Assembly: GCA_037445875.1 (NCBI GenBank)
Contig: JBBIJR010000074.1
Coordinates: 1 to 17,637 of the forward strand
DNA length: 17,637 bases
Direction of reading: 5' to 3'
Source of the DNA: JBBIJR01 sp037445875
Lineage (GTDB): Bacteria > CLD3 > SB21
Made by a program: the position numbers and the translations under genes. The notes beneath the pieces were generated by a model, which had not been told where the DNA came from, made no database searches, and saw nothing but the letters and a program-made list of their open reading frames with translations. This document shows, in pieces, positions 7,349-14,967 of the stretch; position 1 is the first letter of the stretch; the number at the start of each line of letters is the position of its first letter.

Positions 7349-7966
7349 GTGAAGTACTTCTTTCTCAAAACGTTGATGCGTGTCGTTGGGGTCCCACTCA
7401 TCCGGGCGTGGTTCTTTTCGCTTCGCCTGATGACCACTCCGGACGGAGAACACCCCAGCAACTCCATCGTCGCTTTCTGGCATCGGGACATTCTCGCTGT
7501 GATCGCGTGGCTGTCGCGCCGCCGCCCCTTTGGTCCGATGACGGCGCTCGTGAGTACGAGCGGCGACGGCGACATCCTGACGATTGCTCTCAAACACTTC
7601 GGGATCGAGGTCGTACGGGGATCCAGTTCGCGCCGGGGTTTCGAGGCGTCCCTGGAGTTGTTAGTTGCGCTCGAGTCCGGTCGAAGTGTATTGATCACTC
7701 CGGACGGACCCAAGGGTCCGCCGTGCCGCGTGAGGGGAGGCATCGCGCGTCTGGCGGCGCTGTCCGGACGACCTGTCGTCGCGGTGCGGGTTTCGTACTC
7801 CAATTGCCGCGTGCTGCGGACATGGGACCAATTTCGCCTGCCGAAGTGGTTTTCCGTGTGTGAGATTTCCGCGTCAAACGAACTGCTGATTTCACCGTCG
7901 GTGGAAGAAGTGGAGGGTGTCCGTCTCCTTCAGGATGTACTTACAGAGAAGGATTCACGAGATTAG
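7349..7966 (+). CDS. DUF374 lysophospholipid acyltransferase-like protein
   Basis: A 205-residue protein of the DUF374 family, thought to be related to the LPLAT acyltransferases and often found near lipid A genes. Visible hallmarks are IVAFWHRD (40-47; the His corresponds to the family's FWH motif), SGDGD (71-75), VVRGSSSRRG (88-97) and ITPDGPKGP (116-124). The N-terminus is hydrophobic and may associate with the membrane. The GTG start gives the usual family length; the next ATG is at 7376 and would cut the conserved hydrophobic N-terminus. Neither has a ribosome-binding site, and the GTG lies at the predicted transcription start. lpxK follows about 760 nt downstream on the same strand, separated by a minus-strand cassette, which supports a role in the outer-membrane lipid pathway (inference). 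Confidence 0.85.
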   Translation: MKYFFLKTLMRVVGVPLIRAWFFSLRLMTTPDGEHPSNSIVAFWHRDILAVIAWLSRRRPFGPMTALVSTSGDGDILTIALKHFGIEVVRGSSSRRGFEASLELLVALESGRSVLITPDGPKGPPCRVRGGIARLAALSGRPVVAVRVSYSNCRVLRTWDQFRLPKWFSVCEISASNELLISPSVEEVEGVRLLQDVLTEKDSRD

Positions 7967-7982
7967 TCAGGAAGCCGCGTGC

Positions 7983-8429
7983 TCATGACTGATCGAGCTT
8001 CCTTAGTTGGATCACGTCGAGTCGGTCGATCTCGCGCAGGGAGTGCGCCTTGATTTCAATCAGTCGGGTCCGATGCAGGTAGGGTACACGGGCGTCATCG
8101 ATATCTGCATAGCGGATGTCGGGCTTCAGATCGTCATAAGTCAGGCCTGAAATGCGGACAAACATATCAAGGGGAAAGGCCTCAACGAGACGAATAGCCC
8201 CTTCCTCGTCCGCAAAATCCTCTATCTTCAATTCCCTGGCGTGTCCCTCTCCGTAGCCTTGTAGTGCGTTTAGCAAACGCGCCAGGTTTTCCCGGGAAGC
8301 ATCGATTACTAGATCGAGGTCTTCCGTACCTCGCACAAAGCCGTTGAAGGCACAGGCGAATCCTCCCACGGTTATGAAGCGGACATCACTCCGAACGAGA
8401 AGAACCAACAACTTTTCGAATTCGTTCAT
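7983..8429 (-). CDS. MNT/AbiEii-type nucleotidyltransferase
   Basis: A 148-residue stand-alone nucleotidyltransferase-fold protein. The pol-beta-like active site is complete: VGG (21-23), the Asp pair in TEDLDL (D37, D39) and a third acidic residue D88 in PLDMF. The basic C-terminal helix region LIEIKAHSLREIDRLDVIQL (123-142) fits the end of this family. Relatives include toxins and antitoxins of the MNT/HEPN and AbiE type, as well as many orphans; which role applies is unknown. The ATG lies inside a second minus-strand ORF (8386-8562), a 44-nt overlap that suggests translational coupling. The gene points against its neighbours and interrupts the DUF374-lpxK pair, as an inserted module would. 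No HEPN partner is visible. Confidence 0.85.
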   Translation of the reverse strand: MNEFEKLLVLLVRSDVRFITVGGFACAFNGFVRGTEDLDLVIDASRENLARLLNALQGYGEGHARELKIEDFADEEGAIRLVEAFPLDMFVRISGLTYDDLKPDIRYADIDDARVPYLHRTRLIEIKAHSLREIDRLDVIQLRKLDQS

Positions 8430-8562
8430 CGCGCTTGATCGATTTCCAGAGGTTGTTCTTCATGAGGAACTCATACAGTTCCACCACTCGCTGTGAGGGT
8501 CTCAAACTGAATTGACCGACCTGTTTCCGGACCGTCGATGGATAGGGATTCTTCTCGTGCAT
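8386..8562 (-). CDS. Small ORF upstream of and overlapping the nucleotidyltransferase
   Basis: An unrecognised 58-residue ORF found by reading the minus strand. It begins MHEKNPYPSTVRKQVGQF, has a likely amphipathic helix RPSQRVVELYEFLMKNNLW (21-39) and a basic stretch KSIKRDERIRK (40-50). It ends 44 nt inside the nucleotidyltransferase gene, with the nucleotidyltransferase ATG embedded at its codon for D45. Its codons end in G/C about two thirds of the time, like a real gene. The size, charge and position suit a small partner protein, such as the other half of a toxin-antitoxin-like pair, but no family is recognised. There is no clear ribosome site. The 3' part in this frame could be fortuitous because it overlaps another gene. 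Confidence 0.5.
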   Translation of the reverse strand: MHEKNPYPSTVRKQVGQFSLRPSQRVVELYEFLMKNNLWKSIKRDERIRKVVGSSRSE

Positions 8563-8718
8563 CGCTTGAATGTAACGATGGCGGAAGGGGATTCAAAGCA
8601 CTTTCTGGAGTCTCGCCCACACAGCATTTGAACGAAGTTGCTGGAAGCGAAGCGCCCCCGGAAAGAGGCTTTTCCATTTATAGTGACTGCCGGCCGTCGT
8701 ATATTGGGTGGCGAGGAA

Positions 8719-8722
8719 AGGG
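8719..8722 (+). promoter_or_regulatory. Ribosome-binding site of lpxK
   Basis: AGGG, part of GAGGAAAGGG, lies eight bases before the ATG at 8731. The frame stays open upstream to 8638, but starts there lack a ribosome site and would add a non-conserved N-terminus, so 8731 is chosen. Confidence 0.6.
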
Positions 8723-8730
8723 CAATCTGC

Positions 8731-9828
8731 ATGGTCATCAAGCCGATCGTCGAGTGGAGATCTCCGTTGTTCAAATACGTATTTCTGGGTTTGTTCCTGC
8801 CCTTGTCGGGGGTCTACGGCCTGGCGGCGCTGGTACGCAGGATGGCGTTTCGCCGTTTTGTCCGGCCTTGCCGAGTTCGGGTCCCGGTGATCGGCGTGGG
8901 CAGCCTTTCGGTCGGCGGCAGCGGAAAGACGCCGGTAGTGCAGTTCCTGGCTGAGGAGCTGGTCCGCCGCGGGATTCGTCCCGGAGTGGTTTCGAGCGGC
9001 TACGGAAAGACATCCCCGGGGGTGACGGTCGTCTCCGACGGGCAGCGACTGCTTGCGGACGTACGGGAGAGCGGAGACGAGGCGTACATGATGGCGTCGG
9101 AATTCCTCGAAAAAGGCATGGCCGTGCCCGTTGTCGCCGGTTCGGACCGAGCGGCCGCTTCGGAAGAGCTGGTTCATCGGTTCGACATCCAGACCATGCT
9201 TCTGGACGACGGATTTCAATACCTCCGACTGAGGCAGGATCACGTCGTCATCGTGCAAGACTTTGTCGAACTCGGATATGCCCAGGTTCCCTTGCCTGTC
9301 GGCCGGCTGAGGGAATTCCCTTCCGCACGGTCCCACGCCGACGTTGTACTGACTACCAAGGTCCCCGAGTCACACGAAGCGGGGCCGGGCTCAAGTGGAC
9401 TGCGCTACGTGCCGCTATGGATCGAGCGTGCGACCGACCGACTCACGTATGATGTGGAAGTGCTTCGCGGCAAGACGGTCTTCGCGTTCGCCGGTCTGGG
9501 CCACCACGCGGCCTTCTTGCGCCAGCTCGAGCATCTTTGTGCGGAACACGGCGCGCGTTTGGGTGGATACTCGGAATTCCAAGACCATCATTGGTACCGT
9601 GCGTCCGACGTGGAACCCGTGTGCGCGAAACTGAAGAAAACGGCTCCAGGAAGTTCGATCGTCCTGACCACTCCCAAGGACGCCGTCAAAATTTCCACGG
9701 AGTGGTTGCATCCCTTCACGGATTCTTTGTATCTTATCAGGAGCGCCATCCGACCGATCGGTCCGACGGTATGGCTGGACGAATTGATTGCACGATCGCT
9801 GGCCGCCGGGCGAACGGCCCATCACTGA
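8731..9828 (+). CDS. lpxK: Tetraacyldisaccharide 4'-kinase (lipid A biosynthesis)
   Basis: A 365-residue inner-membrane-associated kinase that phosphorylates the 4' position of the lipid A disaccharide precursor to give lipid IVA. An N-terminal hydrophobic helix (about 12-35, LFKYVFLGLFLPLSGVYGLA) anchors it. The P-loop is VGGSGKTP (61-68), the LpxK form of Walker A. SSGYGK (88-93) and LLDDGFQYLRL (157-167) are LpxK hallmarks. The length fits the family (about 330-370). It indicates a diderm with lipid A. The stop codon is 11 nt before the response regulator start, so both are likely on one transcript. The upstream spacer (8563-8730) is shared with the divergent nucleotidyltransferase cassette. 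Confidence 0.95.
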   Translation: MVIKPIVEWRSPLFKYVFLGLFLPLSGVYGLAALVRRMAFRRFVRPCRVRVPVIGVGSLSVGGSGKTPVVQFLAEELVRRGIRPGVVSSGYGKTSPGVTVVSDGQRLLADVRESGDEAYMMASEFLEKGMAVPVVAGSDRAAASEELVHRFDIQTMLLDDGFQYLRLRQDHVVIVQDFVELGYAQVPLPVGRLREFPSARSHADVVLTTKVPESHEAGPGSSGLRYVPLWIERATDRLTYDVEVLRGKTVFAFAGLGHHAAFLRQLEHLCAEHGARLGGYSEFQDHHWYRASDVEPVCAKLKKTAPGSSIVLTTPKDAVKISTEWLHPFTDSLYLIRSAIRPIGPTVWLDELIARSLAAGRTAHH

Positions 9829-9839
9829 GAGGAAACTGA

Positions 9840-11250
9840 ATGACAGAAAGTCAGGACGAGAAGAAACGGATTCTTGTCGTCGATGACGACAAGAATATCC
9901 TCCGCTTGATCCGGGTGCACCTGGAGAAAGAAGACTACAAGATCTTCCAGGCCACCGACGGCAACGAGTGCTTTGAGATTCTGGAGCGGGAAGTGCCGGA
10001 CGTCGTCCTGCTCGATTTGCGCATCCCCGGACTCGACGGCATGGCCGTCATGGAGCGCATCAAGAAATTCTATCCCAACATTCCAATCGTNNNNNNNNNN
10101 CGCTCACGGTACGATCGAGACGGCGGTTGAGTCGATGAAGATCGGCGCCTACGATTTCGTCACCAAGCCGTTCGATTCGAACCGGCTGAAAGTCACGATT
10201 CGCAATGCGCTGGTTGTACGGTCGCTGTCCCAGGAACTCGAGCGCCTCAAGATGGAACTGTATCAGGTGCACGATTACGGCGGTATCATCGGCCGCAGCG
10301 GCAAGATGCAGGAAATCTACCGGGCCCTGGATAAGGTGACCTCGAGCAGCAACGTGACGGTATTGATCATGGGTGAGAGCGGAACGGGCAAAGAGCTCGT
10401 AGCGCGCGAGATTCACCAGCGCAGTGCCGGGAGAGCCAGCAGGCCGTTCGTGGCCGTCAACTGTGCCGCATTGCCGGAGAGCCTCCTGGAAAGCGAGCTC
10501 TTCGGGCACGAAAAGGGCGCGTTCACCGGCGCAACCGAACGCCGTATCGGCAAGTTCGAGATGGCCAACGGCGGCACGATCTTTCTCGACGAGATCGGCG
10601 AAATGAGCGCCGCCACGCAGGCCAAAATGATCCGCGTGCTCCAGGAGCGGGAGTTCATGCGCATCGGCGGCAACGAGGTCATTCGCGTGGACGTGCGGGT
10701 CGTCTCTGCCACGAACCGCAACCTCGAGGAAGCCGTCAAGGAGGGCAAGTTCCGCGAAGACCTGTACTACCGCCTCAGCGTCTTTCCGGTCGTCATGCCC
10801 TCGCTCAAAGATCGTCAGGAGGACATTCCTCTCCTCGCGGCCCACTTTCTTGAGAAGTTCAAGAAGCGCGAAAAGAAGCCCGGACTCACCGGCATCACGA
10901 GCGACGCCCTCCAGGTACTTCTCCATTACCACTGGCCGGGCAACGTACGGGAACTGGAAAACGCCATGGAAAGAGCCGTTGTGCTGGCCGGCGGGCACGA
11001 GATCACAATGGACGACCTGCCGCAGACGATCCGTACGATGGGCATGACGCGCATCAACACGGGCCAGGAGGGATACATCGACCTCTCCGGCACGCTGGAC
11101 GAAGTGGTGGAACGAGTGGAGGAGAAGGTCATTCGCAAAATGTTCACCGAATGCGACGGCAACATTTCCGAGGTGGCCCGCCGGCTCAACGTCGGCCGCG
11201 CCACGCTGTACCGCAAGGCGGAAAAATTCCAGCTGCCGATCAAGGATTGA
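9840..11250 (+). CDS. Sigma-54-dependent response regulator (NtrC/AtoC type), interrupted by an assembly gap
   Basis: A two-component regulator of about 469 residues that activates sigma-54 promoters after phosphorylation. The receiver domain (10-120) has acidic residues D15-D17, phospho-acceptor D59 in LLDLRIPG, and the later FVTKPF lysine. The AAA+ domain has Walker A GESGTGKE (about 177-184), the sigma-54 contact loop GAFTGA (about 226-231) and Walker B GGTIFLDEIGEM. The C-terminus is a Fis-type helix-turn-helix (GNISEVARRLNVGRATLYRKAE). All three domains are intact; the only break is a run of 10 N at 10091-10100, which shifts the frame by one. GAGG precedes the ATG by 7 nt. The cognate histidine kinase is not in the window. 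It lies directly after lpxK and before the MEMO gene. Confidence 0.95.
10091..10100. other. Assembly gap (10 N)
   Basis: Ten undetermined bases inside the receiver domain, just before the codons for AHGTIETAVES. The frames on the two sides differ by one, so the true number of bases must be a multiple of three. Nine bases restore the NtrC-family spacing (P-I-V-x-x-T-A-H-G), with the conserved switch Thr falling in the gap. The number 10 is probably a placeholder, and no real frameshift should be inferred. Confidence 0.9.
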
Positions 11251-11260
11251 CGGCGGCGGA

Positions 11261-11266
11261 AAGGAG
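11261..11266 (+). promoter_or_regulatory. Ribosome-binding site of the MEMO-family gene
   Basis: AAGGAG stands seven bases before the ATG at 11274 and fixes that start; the frame is open further upstream, but only inside the response regulator gene. Confidence 0.75.
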
Positions 11267-11273
11267 CGAGGTC

Positions 11274-12116
11274 ATGGGGGCACTCAAACGATTCACTCCG
11301 CGAAGGCCCGCGGTGGCGGGTATGTTCTACACCGCATCACGAAAGGATCTCGAATTGGAAATCCGGGATTTCTTTGATCGCCGCTCCGCTTCGCCCGTTC
11401 CGGGCACGGTCGTCGGTCTGGTTGCCCCGCACGCGGGATACCTGTATTCCGGTCACGTCGCGGCGGAAGGATTTGCTCAAGTGATGGGAAAACCGTACGA
11501 CACCGTCGTTGTCATCGGTCCGAGCCACCGGGACTTCTTCCAGGGAGCGTCGGTGTACTTCGGTGATTACGTAACACCGATCGGCGTCGTGGAACTGGAC
11601 GAGGCCGTGGCGGAGCAACTGCTCGACGCTCCGGGCACGCGCGCGACGGATCTCGGGCATCGCGAGGAACATGCCATCGAGGTGGAGTTGCCGTTCCTGC
11701 AGGTGGCGCTGGGTTCGTTCAAGTTGGTGCCGGTCACGATGGGCACGCAGGACTGGGCGACGTGCGAATCCGTAGGGACACGACTGGGGGAAGTTCTGAT
11801 GGGACGCAGGGCCCTGATCGTGGCGAGCAGCGACCTTTCGCACTATCACTGCGACGAAGAGGCGCGGCGGCTGGACCGGCATGTGATCGACCGCGTGGAA
11901 AGTCTGGCCGATCGGCAACTGTATGAAGACGTGTCTCGGCATGTGTGCGAAGCGTGCGGCGCGGGACCCGTGGTGGCCACGATGATCGCTTCCAAACAGC
12001 TGGGTGCATCCCGCGCGAGCGTGGTCTCCTACCACACCTCGGGCGAGATCAATCGGGACTACGACGAAGTCGTCGGCTACCTCGCGGGAGTGCTGTACCG
12101 CGGAGAAGCAGCATGA
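11274..12116 (+). CDS. amrB: AmmeMemoRadiSam system protein B (MEMO1 family)
   Basis: A 280-residue member of the MEMO family, related in fold to extradiol dioxygenases. Visible conserved sites are APHAGYLYSGH (51-61, H53), IGPSHRDFF (81-89, H85), REEHAIEVELPFLQ (130-143), ASSDLSHYH (184-192, D187, H190) and CEACGAGP (225-232, C228). These correspond to the metal-site His/His/Cys region of human MEMO1. In bacteria and archaea the gene often accompanies an AMMECR1 protein and the radical SAM protein AmrS; neither is adjacent here. The reaction is not established. It starts 23 nt after the response regulator, so it is probably co-transcribed with it and lpxK. Confidence 0.93.
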   Translation: MGALKRFTPRRPAVAGMFYTASRKDLELEIRDFFDRRSASPVPGTVVGLVAPHAGYLYSGHVAAEGFAQVMGKPYDTVVVIGPSHRDFFQGASVYFGDYVTPIGVVELDEAVAEQLLDAPGTRATDLGHREEHAIEVELPFLQVALGSFKLVPVTMGTQDWATCESVGTRLGEVLMGRRALIVASSDLSHYHCDEEARRLDRHVIDRVESLADRQLYEDVSRHVCEACGAGPVVATMIASKQLGASRASVVSYHTSGEINRDYDEVVGYLAGVLYRGEAA

Positions 12117-12190
12117 CCCCCGATCGGTCTTGAATGCGTCTGATATTCCAGCCGACGCACGTTTACCCGTTCGACGACAGTTCAACTAAT

Positions 12191-12196
12191 AAGGAG
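12191..12196 (+). promoter_or_regulatory. Ribosome-binding site of the small membrane protein gene
   Basis: AAGGAG lies six bases before the ATG at 12203. The frame is open back to an ATG at 12134, but that has no ribosome site and would put a polar segment before the first membrane helix. Confidence 0.75.
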
Positions 12197-12202
12197 TCAC
12201 GC

Positions 12203-12679
12203 ATGGAGACGCTGGTCCCCGCTTTTCTTGTGCTGCATGTATTCGGCATCTTGCTGTGGTTCGGATCGACGCTGGTTCAGTACGTATTCCTGAGCGAAGA
12301 TCTGCAATCCGACAATCTCTCGGTACTTCGGTGGGTGACGGCATTGATCCAGAAATTGAACCGGCAGTTCAGCAACGTCGGTCTCAGCGTGGCGATCGTG
12401 ACCGGTGTATTGATCATCCTGGCGCACGGCATGGAATGGTTCCGTCCGCGGATCTACGTCCATTTGAAGATGGGCTTCGGCGTCGTGGCCGCGGGATTGA
12501 CACATATGGCGATGAGCCGGCTTCGCCGTGCAGCCATTCTCCTCAACAGTGAAGTTGTGTCCGATGCGGACCGGGCGGCCTTTAAAGTGCTGGCTCGGTC
12601 GTGGAGGTCCTTTGCGGGGGCCACCGCGGCCCTCCTGATCTTGAATCTGGTTCTTGCGATTTTCAAATTCGGCGTGTGA
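12203..12679 (+). CDS. Small four-helix membrane protein, CopD/HemJ-like pattern
   Basis: A 158-residue integral membrane protein with predicted helices at about 4-29, 58-75, 85-104 and 137-157. The first helix reads LVLHVFGILLWFGSTL and the third VHLKMGFGVVAAGLTHMAM. The pattern of a histidine near the start of helix 1 followed by LWFG, and a histidine/lysine pair at helix 3, resembles the CopD and HemJ (haem-binding protoporphyrinogen oxidase) superfamily and small DUF2269-like proteins. The likeness is to general pattern only, so no function is assigned; H12, H87 and H101 are candidate haem or metal ligands. It follows the MEMO gene by 86 nt on the same strand. Confidence 0.75.
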   Translation: METLVPAFLVLHVFGILLWFGSTLVQYVFLSEDLQSDNLSVLRWVTALIQKLNRQFSNVGLSVAIVTGVLIILAHGMEWFRPRIYVHLKMGFGVVAAGLTHMAMSRLRRAAILLNSEVVSDADRAAFKVLARSWRSFAGATAALLILNLVLAIFKFGV

Positions 12680-12742
12680 AGCGAGGATCGGGCATGTTTG
12701 CGCGCTCCTGCGTAGATAGAACCAAGTCAGAAGAGGTATAGT

Positions 12743-14431
12743 ATGAACATCCGACATGCATGCTGGCTGAGCCTGTTGATCGCGGCGACGGCGACGGCCC
12801 AGCAGAGATTGAGTACGACGATCACAGCGGTCACAGTGTACAGCGACCGCGCAGAGATCACCCGAACGGGGGAGGCCTCGCTGGTGGGCGGGGAGTATGA
12901 ATTTGTCATTAAAGACCTTCCCGTAGGAATGCAGGACCAGTCTGTGCGGATCGGCGGAGCGGGGACTGCGGGGGCCCGGATCACCGACATAAAAATCGAG
13001 ACCGAATATCTCGACACGGTGCCGAAAAACCGCCTGACCGAGCTGCAGGAACAGTTGACGCTGCTTGTGCAGGAGGAAAAAATCTATACCGACCGGATCT
13101 CTCTGCTCGGCAAGGAGAAGGATCTCCTGGACCAGATTCGAAACAGCGCCGTTCAGCAGAACCAGAGCAAGGATACGCCCCGTGTGAGCATCGAGGACTG
13201 GACAAAGCTGTTCGCCTTCTACGACGCCAACTACGAGAAGGTCAACGGCGAAATCCGCACGCTGGACAAGAAGAAGAGCGAACTGCAGCAGAAGAAGACC
13301 CAACTGCAGAATCAGATCAACCAGCTATCGGGCTACGGCAAGCTGTCCCGAAAGCAGGTGGTCCTGGCCGTTTCGGTTTCGCGGGCCGGGAGCATGAAGT
13401 TCGACCTGAATTACGTGATCACCGGTGCCAAGTGGTATCCCGTCTACGACGTCCGCGTTTCTCCGGACGACAAGTCCGTGGAGATGGTGTACTACGCCAT
13501 GATCGCGCAAAACACGGGCGAGGACTGGAAGAATGTGCAAATGTCGATCAGTACGGCGCGCCCGAACGTATCGGGGGCCATTCCTCAGCTGGCCGCGTGG
13601 TACCTGAAGGTCTACGAACCTTACTACGGCGGGCTGGACGACATGTCGGCGATGTCGGGCGCGGGCATGAGCATGGCTAAGCGTGCGGAGAAGCCTAAGA
13701 AGGACTATATGGAGATTGAAGAAGAAGCGGGAGAATTGCCCGTCGTGCCGTTGGAAATAGACGAAGCAATCGTGGAAACGAAAACAACGGCGGTCGTTTT
13801 CACCATTCCGAAAAAGACGACGGTACCGTCGGACAAGTTTGATCACAAGGTGATGATCACGACAGAAGCCCTGAAAGCCGATTTTGCCTATTCCGCCGTC
13901 CCGAAACTCTCCGGATTTGCGTTCCTGAGGGGACGCGTCGAGAACACCACGGAAGCTCCGTTCCTGGCGGGTGCGATCAACGTCTTCTTCGGCAACAGCT
14001 TCGTCGGAACGTCGCGCATCGCCACGGTGATCCCGACCGAAACGTTCGACGTGTCCCTGGGTGTGGACGAAGGCATCAAGGTGAAGCGCGAGCAGGTCAA
14101 GGACTTCAGGGCGGAAAAAGGACTGTTCTCAAAAAATACGCGCAAGACTTTCGAATACAAGATCACGATCGAGAGCTACAAGAAGACCGAGGACACGATC
14201 TCCGTGGTGGATCAGTTCCCGATTTCCAGCGACGAGCGCATCAAGGTGGAAGCGATGTTGCCTGAGTTCGAAAAGGAAAAATACTCGGCCGTTCATCCCA
14301 ACGGCGTGATTATCAAACGCGAAGGCGGCATCGTGGAATGGCGGCTAAGAATCAGGCCTAAAGAAAAGATTGAATTGCGCATCAAGTATGCGGTAGAGTA
14401 CCCGAAGGAGCTACAGGTCGAAGGCTTGTAG
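12743..14431 (+). CDS. Secreted DUF4139 domain protein (mucoidy inhibitor MuiA-like)
   Basis: A 562-residue exported protein. A signal peptide covers about 1-19 (MNIRHACWLSLLIAATATA, likely cut before Q20). A DUF4140-type beta domain follows (about 28-90, ITAVTVYSDRAEITR), then a coiled coil rich in K, E and Q (about 95-197), and the DUF4139 domain (about 210-560) with the family segments AKWYPVYDVRV (229-239) and QNTGEDWKNVQMSISTARP (256-274). A charged, low-complexity loop rich in M, K and E (about 296-345) interrupts the DUF4139 domain. Family members are linked to envelope or mucoid phenotypes but have no known activity. GAGG precedes the ATG by six bases. The gene ends at a strong terminator. 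Confidence 0.9.
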   Translation: MNIRHACWLSLLIAATATAQQRLSTTITAVTVYSDRAEITRTGEASLVGGEYEFVIKDLPVGMQDQSVRIGGAGTAGARITDIKIETEYLDTVPKNRLTELQEQLTLLVQEEKIYTDRISLLGKEKDLLDQIRNSAVQQNQSKDTPRVSIEDWTKLFAFYDANYEKVNGEIRTLDKKKSELQQKKTQLQNQINQLSGYGKLSRKQVVLAVSVSRAGSMKFDLNYVITGAKWYPVYDVRVSPDDKSVEMVYYAMIAQNTGEDWKNVQMSISTARPNVSGAIPQLAAWYLKVYEPYYGGLDDMSAMSGAGMSMAKRAEKPKKDYMEIEEEAGELPVVPLEIDEAIVETKTTAVVFTIPKKTTVPSDKFDHKVMITTEALKADFAYSAVPKLSGFAFLRGRVENTTEAPFLAGAINVFFGNSFVGTSRIATVIPTETFDVSLGVDEGIKVKREQVKDFRAEKGLFSKNTRKTFEYKITIESYKKTEDTISVVDQFPISSDERIKVEAMLPEFEKEKYSAVHPNGVIIKREGGIVEWRLRIRPKEKIELRIKYAVEYPKELQVEGL

Positions 14432-14457
14432 TCCCCATCCTGCATCCCGACTGTGTG

Positions 14458-14496
14458 AAAGGGACCGTTCCTCCGGACGGTCCCTTTGTTTGTGTG
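14458..14496 (+). terminator. Rho-independent terminator after the DUF4139 gene
   Basis: A perfect 11-bp inverted repeat, AAAGGGACCGT (14458-14468) and ACGGTCCCTTT (14477-14487), with an 8-nt loop, is followed by a T-rich run TTTGTTTGTG. It lies 27 nt after the stop and closes the transcript that includes the DUF4139 gene. Confidence 0.9.
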
Positions 14497-14926
14497 CCGT
14501 TTCTTGTCCTCACCAGGAGCGTTCTCCGTTCTGCAGTTTCTGCTGATGAGGTGATGAGAATGCCGGTCGAGTGGTTCCGTTATCCTTCAGACTCTATCTC
14601 ACCCCTTCAGGGTGATCGGCTCCCGTGTGCCACGTGCCGGTCAGGGGCTGCACCCCTCGACTCCGGAAATGCCGCCCCATCAGGGCGGCGGATTTGCCTA
14701 ACTCGGCCCTGGCGTGCGCGTGGACGAGACCGTAGCCGGCTTGGGAGCCCTTAGTGGAGACTCTGATTCTTCCGGTGCAAGTGGGAGTGGAAGTCGTTGA
14801 GCCGGCCGTCATTCACACACCATCAACAGACTCAGATTGACAGTGCGTTTCGTCACCCTGAGCCGCAAAGCACCCAAAGGGGTATACGATGTACGTTCCG
14901 CTTCCCATTATATGAGACCTTTTCTG
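14497..14926. other. Long intergenic region, non-coding
   Basis: About 430 nt between the terminator and the next promoter. It holds the three-hairpin element listed separately and no reading frame with coding character. Around 14847-14880 there is a stretch beginning TTTCGTCACCCTGAG, which resembles the dispersed CGTCA(C/T)CCTGAGC repeats I recall from many bacterial genomes, here without the palindromic half. A perfect TTGACA at 14837-14842 has no -10 partner. No tRNA or known structured RNA is recognised. Confidence 0.5.
14599..14689. repeat. Array of three short hairpins with 5-nt loops (REP-like)
   Basis: Three perfect stem-loops follow each other: TCACCC/GGGTGA at 14599-14615 with loop CTTCA; AGGGG/CCCCT at 14643-14657 with loop CTGCA; and GCCGCCC/GGGCGGC at 14671-14689 with loop CATCA. 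All three loops are five bases long and start with C and end with CA. They lie in intergenic DNA just after a terminator, the usual place for REP/BIME-type palindromes. No transposase or RAYT gene is in the window. Confidence 0.6.
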
Positions 14927-14955
14927 TTGATTTTTCAGTACCATTTGAATATACT
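14927..14955 (+). promoter_or_regulatory. Sigma-70-type promoter of the CxxC-protein/moxR operon
   Basis: TTGATT at 14927-14932 and TATACT at 14950-14955 are spaced by exactly 17 nt in an A/T-rich stretch. Transcription would start near 14962, only about six bases before the ATG at 14968. Confidence 0.65.
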
Positions 14956-14967
14956 TTTCAATTACTT

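Noticed and set aside
8677..8705. TTTATA-N17-TATATT as an lpxK promoter
   Set aside because: The -35 box matches only 4 of 6 bases in an A/T-rich stretch; too weak to list, although a promoter is likely in this spacer.
8638..8730. An upstream extension of LpxK by 31 residues
   Set aside because: The ATG at 8731 has a good ribosome site, and the extension is polar and not LpxK-like.
10060..10998. A 312-codon minus-strand frame across the response regulator and the N run
   Set aside because: Antisense to the AAA+ domain with all its motifs, and dependent on undetermined bases.
14837..14842. A perfect TTGACA -35 box
   Set aside because: The sequence 16-18 nt downstream is G/C-rich with no -10 element.
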